DNA of 64,000 nucleotides from Amycolatopsis xylanica (GTDB taxonomy: Bacteria; Actinomycetota; Actinomycetes; Mycobacteriales; Pseudonocardiaceae). This document shows positions 60,006 through 64,000 of the stretch, piece by piece. The translations under genes were made by a program, and so were the position numbers. How positions within the stretch are numbered: the stretch's first letter is position 1; each line of letters opens with the position of its first letter. Under the pieces are notes generated by a model that did not search any database, was not told where the DNA came from, and was given only the letters and a program-made list of their open reading frames with translations. Location: the NCBI RefSeq assembly GCF_900107045.1, contig NZ_FNON01000009.1:1-64000 (forward strand). The letters run 5' to 3'.

Positions 60006-61034
60006 GTGGACTTCACTTTGACCGAAGCCCAGAACGACCTGGGCGGCCTGACCCGCAAGATCCTCACCGACCGCGTGACCACCTGGGAGCCGCACGGCAC
60101 CGGCGGGTTCGACGCCGCGCTGTGGACGACGCTGGCGCGCTCCGGCATCGTCGACGCGGCGCTGCCGTCCTCGGCGGGCGGCGGCGGGTTCGGCCTGCTG
60201 GAGCAATGCTCGGTGCTCATCGAGATCGGCAGGGCGGTCGCGCCCGTGCCCTACCTGACCAGCGTCACCATGGCGGCCGCCGCGGTGGCCGAAGCGGGCG
60301 ACGGCCGGTTGACCGAGAAGTGGGTCGTGCCGGTCCTGCGCGGCGAGCAGTCGCTGGCCGTGGCGCTCGACGGGTTCACCGCCGACGGAGCAGTGCTCTC
60401 GGGCGCGCAGACGGCCGTGCCGTTCGGCGCGTTCGCGGACGGCTTCCTCGTCGCGGCCTCCGATCGGCTGTTCCTGGTCGAGCGGTCCGCGCCCGGGGTC
60501 ACCGTCTCCACGCAGCAGACCATCGACAACGCCGACGCCGCGCTGCTCGAACTCGACGAAGTCCAGGCCGAGCCGCTGCCCGGCTCGCCCGAGTGGGTCC
60601 GGCTGCGTGGCACGGTCGGCGTCTGCGCGCAGCAACTGGGCGTCCTGGAGCGCGCGCTGGAGCTCACGGCCGCGTACGCCCGCGAACGGGAGCAGTTCGG
60701 CCACCCGATCGGGTCATTCCAAGCGGTCCGGCAGCGCCTCGCCGAGGCCTACATGGACGTCGACGCCGTGCGGCTCACGCTCTGGCAGGCGGCCTGGCAG
60801 GTGCTCGACGGCGGCCCCGGCGCCGCCGAGAAGGTCGCGACCGCGAAATTCTGGGCCGCCGAGGCCGGGCACCGCGTCGCCCACTCCGCGGTCCACGTCC
60901 ACGGCGGGGTCGGCATCGACGTCGACCACCCGCTCCACCGCTACTTCGCCGCCGCGAAACGCCTCGAGTTCACGTTCGGGACCGCGATCACGCACCTCCG
61001 CGCGCTCGGCTCACTGCTCGCCGCCCAGCCGTGA
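60006..61034 (+). CDS. fadE27: acyl-CoA dehydrogenase, ChsE5/FadE27-like subunit
   Basis: The 342-residue partner begins VDFTLTEAQNDLGGLTRKIL and is shorter than typical dehydrogenases, with a conserved core REREQFGHPIGSFQAVRQRL and HGGVGIDVDHPLHRYFAAAK. In the heterotetrameric sterol dehydrogenases one subunit is catalytic and the other shapes the active site. It begins 52 bp after fadE26 in the same operon. No stronger start is found; the GTG has only a weak GGA upstream. Confidence 0.88.
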   Translation: MDFTLTEAQNDLGGLTRKILTDRVTTWEPHGTGGFDAALWTTLARSGIVDAALPSSAGGGGFGLLEQCSVLIEIGRAVAPVPYLTSVTMAAAAVAEAGDGRLTEKWVVPVLRGEQSLAVALDGFTADGAVLSGAQTAVPFGAFADGFLVAASDRLFLVERSAPGVTVSTQQTIDNADAALLELDEVQAEPLPGSPEWVRLRGTVGVCAQQLGVLERALELTAAYAREREQFGHPIGSFQAVRQRLAEAYMDVDAVRLTLWQAAWQVLDGGPGAAEKVATAKFWAAEAGHRVAHSAVHVHGGVGIDVDHPLHRYFAAAKRLEFTFGTAITHLRALGSLLAAQP

Positions 61035-61120
61035 AAAGCGTGACCTTCGTTACGTAAGGGGCGGGCGGGGACGGGTGCTGTAGCGTCATCAGAGCTCATC
61101 AGCGCCTTCGAAGGGATCAC

Positions 61121-61300
61121 ATGACCCGGTCAGAGCCAACGTCCAGGACGCACGAGCAAGGCCACTTCGCCAAGGCGCGGATCGCCGCACGCGACCACGA
61201 GGACGTGATGCGGAGCCGGGCGGCCCTCCGTGTGACGAAGAACGCGACGGACGGTGACGACCGCGTCCGGCTACTGGCGATGCTGGGCTTGGAGGCCTAG
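61121..61300 (+). CDS. small hypothetical protein, 59 aa
   Basis: The 59-residue product begins MTRSEPTSRTHEQGHFAKAR and ends in a short helix RVRLLAMLGLEA. GAAGGGA lies shortly before the ATG. It is highly charged, with no recognised domain, and precedes the next gene by 8 bp. It is probably co-transcribed with the DUF6292-like gene. Confidence 0.6.
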   Translation: MTRSEPTSRTHEQGHFAKARIAARDHEDVMRSRAALRVTKNATDGDDRVRLLAMLGLEA

Positions 61301-61308
61301 GACCCGTC

Positions 61309-61704
61309 ATGGACGCGCAGACCGTGGCCAGCGGACTCGCCGGCTACGTCAGCGAGGTCGCGTCGGCACTCGGCGTGGCCCGCGAGGCCGTCACGTTCGA
61401 GGTCAGCGACACGGCGACGGCCTACGTCGGGCTCAGCACCCGGCGCGCGGACCGGCCGGACCGGGACCTGATGCTGATCTGGAGCGAACGGCACGGCTGG
61501 GCCGTGGCCGTCGAAGCCGAGCCCGATCGGGCAGCGTATTTCGGCGGCGAGGACCTCGTCCCGGAGCCCGCGCGGGTGGCCCGCTTCGTCGCGGAGGTAC
61601 TCGGCGGGGACGGTCGCGGGCAGGCCAGGCCGCGGTTCGCGGTCACCGGGGACCGCGCCGGGCTGGCGGCGAAACTGGCACGCTATATTTCCGCGCAGCG
61701 GTGA
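61309..61704 (+). CDS. DUF6292-like protein
   Basis: The 131-residue protein has YVSEVASALGVAREAVTFEV, AYVGLSTRRADRPDRDLMLI, WSERHGWAVAVEAEPD and VARFVAEVLGGDG, a pattern I associate with the Pseudonocardiales family DUF6292. Function unknown. AGGA lies 6 nt before the ATG. The assignment relies on recall. Confidence 0.7.
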   Translation: MDAQTVASGLAGYVSEVASALGVAREAVTFEVSDTATAYVGLSTRRADRPDRDLMLIWSERHGWAVAVEAEPDRAAYFGGEDLVPEPARVARFVAEVLGGDGRGQARPRFAVTGDRAGLAAKLARYISAQR

Positions 61705-61883
61705 GTCGTGGTTGCGCCCGATCTTCGGGTGTGCTGGACTTACCTCGGTCGTCTGAGTTTTGTGTTCGTGTGCTCCACGCTCGCGAAGCCGGTTGCGGGC
61801 GTGTGATTCTCCCAGCTGTGGAGTAGTTCTCGTTCGGGACAGCGACCTCCCGCTATTCCGCAGTTGATCTAGGAGAAGTAAAG

Positions 61884-62087
61884 ATGGCACAGGGTGTCGT
61901 GAAGTGGTTCAACTCCGAAAAGGGCTTCGGGTTCATCGCGCCTGACGACGGCGGCGCCGACGTCTTCGTGCACTACTCGGAGATCCAGGGCTCGGGCTTC
62001 AAGAGCCTCGAGGAGAACCAGCGTGTGCAGTTCGAGGTGGGTCAGGGCCAGAAGGGCCCGCAGGCCACCGGCGTGACTGCCATCTGA
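61884..62087 (+). CDS. cspA: cold-shock domain protein
   Basis: The 67-residue single-stranded nucleic-acid-binding protein has RNP1 KGFGFI and RNP2 VFVHYSEI within the five-stranded cold-shock fold, starting [25 protein letters not shown] precedes the ATG. A 179-bp untranslated stretch upstream could form the regulatory leader common to csp genes. A strong terminator follows. Confidence 0.95.
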   Translation: MAQGVVKWFNSEKGFGFIAPDDGGADVFVHYSEIQGSGFKSLEENQRVQFEVGQGQKGPQATGVTAI

Positions 62088-62101
62088 TTTTCGCTTGACC
62101 G

Positions 62102-62138
62102 AAACGGGTGCGCTCCCCTCGTGGGGGCGCACCCGTTT
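62102..62138 (+). terminator. cspA terminator
   Basis: AAACGGGTGCGC / GCGCACCCGTTT form a 12-bp stem extended by CCCC/GGGG, with a T-rich end. It lies 14 bp after the cspA stop and 9 bp from the stop of the convergent synthetase gene, so it can serve both. Confidence 0.85.
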
Positions 62139-62146
62139 TCGTGGTC

Positions 62147-64000
62147 TCAGTCCGGCGCCGTGATCGGGCGGAGCCTGCGCGGGCCGGTGTCCGGGCGGGA
62201 CGGCGGCGGGCCGAGCACCGCGCGGGCGTTGGCGACGAACGCGCCGTCCGGCGAGGCGAGGATCGGGTCGAGGGTGAGCGAGCGGATCTCGGGGTTGTCC
62301 TCGGCCAGCGCGGCCACCCGCAGCACCAGGTCCTGCAGCGCGGCCAGGTCGGCGGGCTCGTCGCCGCGGTAGCCGGTGAGCAGCGGCGCGGTGCGAGGTT
62401 CGCGGACGAGGGTGGCGGCGTCCATGTCCGTCACCGGGACCGCCCGGTACGCGCGGTCCCCGAGCAGGGTGCTGACCAGCCCGGACAGGCCGAACGAGAC
62501 CAGCGTGCCGAAGGACGGGTCGTCCTGCAGGCCGATCACGCACGAGATGCCCTTCGGCGCCATGCGCTGGACGTAGACGTCCTCTTCGCCGGAGACCTCG
62601 ACGAGGTCGCGGTAGCTGGTGCGGACGGCGTCCTCCGACCCCAGGTCCAGGCGGACACCCGCGAGGTCGGGGCGGCCGCGCAGGCGTTCGTCGACGGCCT
62701 TGAGGGTGACCGGGTAGCCGAGCCCGGCCGCCACCGAAACGGCCTCGTCCTCAGTGGACACCACGCTGAACGGGACGACGTCGACGCCGTAGCAGCCGAG
62801 CAGGCGCACCACGTCCTCGTCACTCAGCAGGGTGGTCTTGCCGTCCTCCGCGGCGAGGATTTCGCGGACGATGTCCTGCGCCTTCTCGATGTGCAGGCCT
62901 GCCGGGCGGATGAGACTGCCCTGCGGGCGCTGGCGCCACGCGGCGTAGCGGACGACGCGGGCGAGCGCGTTCACCGCGCGCTCGGGGCTGGGATACGAGG
63001 GCACCGAACCGCGGGTGGGCGAACCGTCTTCCGACAGGACGGCCAATTCGGCCGGGACACCTTCGGCGGCCAGGAACGTGGACACGATCGGCTTGTGCCC
63101 GGCCAGTTCGACGACCGCCTCACGCAGCGCGCGGGCGAACGCGGTGCCGGGGATGGCGAGCGGCGGCACGAAGACCACGACCAGCGCGTCCGTCTCCGGT
63201 GAGTTCAGCGCCTCGCGGACGGCGGCGGCGAACTCCTCCGGACCGGCCTGCGGGCCGACGTCGACCGGGTCGAAGGCGAGCTTGAGTCCCTGCGCGCGGG
63301 CCGTGTCGGCGGCGAGCAGGCCGATGGCGCTGGAGTTGCCGACGATGCCGACGCGCGGCCCGGCCGGGAGCGGCTGGTGCGCGAAGACGAGCGCGGTGTC
63401 GAAGAGCTGGGCGAGCGTGTCGACGCGAACGACGCCGGTCTGCTCGAACAGCGCCTGCACGCTGGCCTCGTCGACCTCGATCGAGGTCGCGGCGAGCTGC
63501 GGGCGGATGGCGTGGCGGCCGGATTTCACCGCCACGATCGGCTTGGTGCGGGCGAGCCGCCTGGCGAGGCGGGCGAACTTGCGCGGGTTGCCGAACGACT
63601 CCAGGTAGAGCAGCACCAGGTCGGTGTTGGGGTCGGTTTCCCAGTACTGCAGCAGGTCGTTGCCGGAGACGTCGGCGCGGTTACCGGCCGAGACGAACGT
63701 CGAAAGGCCGAGGCCACGCGCTTCGGCGTCGGCGAGGATCGCGGTGCCGAGCGCGCCGGACTGGCAGAAGAACCCGGTGCGCCCGCGCGCGGGCAGGCGC
63801 GGGGCGAGTGTCGCGTTGAGACGGACGCCGGCGTCGGTGTTGAGCACGCCGAGCGCGTTCGGGCCGACCACGCGCATGCCGTGCGCCCTCGCCTCGCCGA
63901 CGAGGCGGAGTTCGGCGTGCAGGCCGAGCGGCCCGGCTTCGGCGAACCCGCCGGAGACGATGAGCAAGGTCTTGACGCCCTTGGCGAGCGCACCGTCCAA
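62147..64000 (-). CDS. acetate-CoA ligase (ADP-forming)/GNAT-type synthetase, C-terminal part
   Basis: The gene runs off the right end; the visible ~617 residues lack the start. They contain a succinyl-CoA-synthetase-like alpha part (GFAEAGPLGLHAELRLVGEA, then VVGPNALGVLN and FFCQSGALGTAIL) and an ATP-grasp beta part (LLGCYGVDVVPFSVVSTEDE, FGTLVSFGLSGLVSTLLGDR). ADP-forming acyl-CoA synthetases join acetate or another acid to CoA; actinobacterial versions often carry a GNAT acetyltransferase domain upstream, not visible here. Confidence is good for the fold and lower for substrate. Confidence 0.85.
   Translation of the reverse strand: MDGALAKGVKTLLIVSGGFAEAGPLGLHAELRLVGEARAHGMRVVGPNALGVLNTDAGVRLNATLAPRLPARGRTGFFCQSGALGTAILADAEARGLGLSTFVSAGNRADVSGNDLLQYWETDPNTDLVLLYLESFGNPRKFARLARRLARTKPIVAVKSGRHAIRPQLAATSIEVDEASVQALFEQTGVVRVDTLAQLFDTALVFAHQPLPAGPRVGIVGNSSAIGLLAADTARAQGLKLAFDPVDVGPQAGPEEFAAAVREALNSPETDALVVVFVPPLAIPGTAFARALREAVVELAGHKPIVSTFLAAEGVPAELAVLSEDGSPTRGSVPSYPSPERAVNALARVVRYAAWRQRPQGSLIRPAGLHIEKAQDIVREILAAEDGKTTLLSDEDVVRLLGCYGVDVVPFSVVSTEDEAVSVAAGLGYPVTLKAVDERLRGRPDLAGVRLDLGSEDAVRTSYRDLVEVSGEEDVYVQRMAPKGISCVIGLQDDPSFGTLVSFGLSGLVSTLLGDRAYRAVPVTDMDAATLVREPRTAPLLTGYRGDEPADLAALQDLVLRVAALAEDNPEIRSLTLDPILASPDGAFVANARAVLGPPPSRPDTGPRRLRPITAPD

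Overview
The window reads as chromosomal DNA of a high-GC actinomycete, most likely a Pseudonocardiales member close to Amycolatopsis. Signs are the roughly 70% GC coding bias, frequent GTG starts, an XRE/DUF397 regulator pair, a complete mce4-type import operon, a phosphofructokinase carrying the PPi-type residues known from Amycolatopsis methanolica, and gene order shared with the Rv2179c-Rv2187, Rv1617-Rv1618 and Rv3492c-Rv3505 blocks of Mycobacterium tuberculosis. These identifications rest on protein motifs and remembered synteny; no database search was possible.

Layout. 0-8.3 kb: the 3' end of an IS30-type transposase abuts an acyl-CoA racemase/acyl-CoA dehydrogenase pair with a divergent TetR gene, then a succinate-semialdehyde dehydrogenase and a giant LuxR-type ATPase regulator. 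8.3-11 kb: small actinobacterial proteins, the XRE/DUF397 pair, and a 0.6 kb intergenic stretch packed with hairpins. 11-21.5 kb: tesB-pyk, a lipoprotein, a DUF2461 protein, a GH18 chitinase with two DasR-like sites, an ArsR regulator, a MIO-type ammonia-lyase homologue with an altered triad, a PPi-type phosphofructokinase, and a DAHP synthase preceded by an aromatic-rich leader peptide. 21.5-27.1 kb: an orphan DndB-like protein preceded by a phased repeat array, an exoribonuclease, a PlsC acyltransferase, an esterase and a YbdK/EgtA-like ligase. 27.1-34.9 kb: an accessory island of three secreted ALF-repeat proteins, one ending in a TNT (NAD+ glycohydrolase) toxin domain followed by a candidate immunity gene and one carrying two ricin-type lectin domains. 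35.2-42.2 kb: a housekeeping minus-strand operon (SRPBCC, phosphoesterase, ArsA-like ATPase, glucokinase, NUDIX-NYN fusion) divergent from a FadD15-like ligase. 42.6-46 kb: a flavin monooxygenase, a type Ic aspartate aminotransferase and a SPOR-like membrane protein. 46-61 kb: the mce4 sterol-import operon (two YrbE permeases, six Mce proteins, two Mce-associated proteins), three oxidoreductases and a ferredoxin, divergent from the fadE26-fadE27 pair across a perfect match to the KstR operator consensus. 61-64 kb: small genes, a cold-shock protein and the 3' part of an ADP-forming acyl-CoA synthetase.

How it works together. The 46-61 kb block should import sterols and start side-chain beta-oxidation; the racemase and acyl-CoA dehydrogenase at the left edge would suit branched acyl-CoA intermediates, and FadD15, TesB and the right-edge synthetase add general acyl-CoA metabolism. 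The ALF/TNT island is the clearest conflict system. Large palindromes occupy most convergent gene junctions that have room for one. They fall into a few core-sequence families whose arms vary while staying paired, which suggests a genome-wide class of bidirectional terminators.
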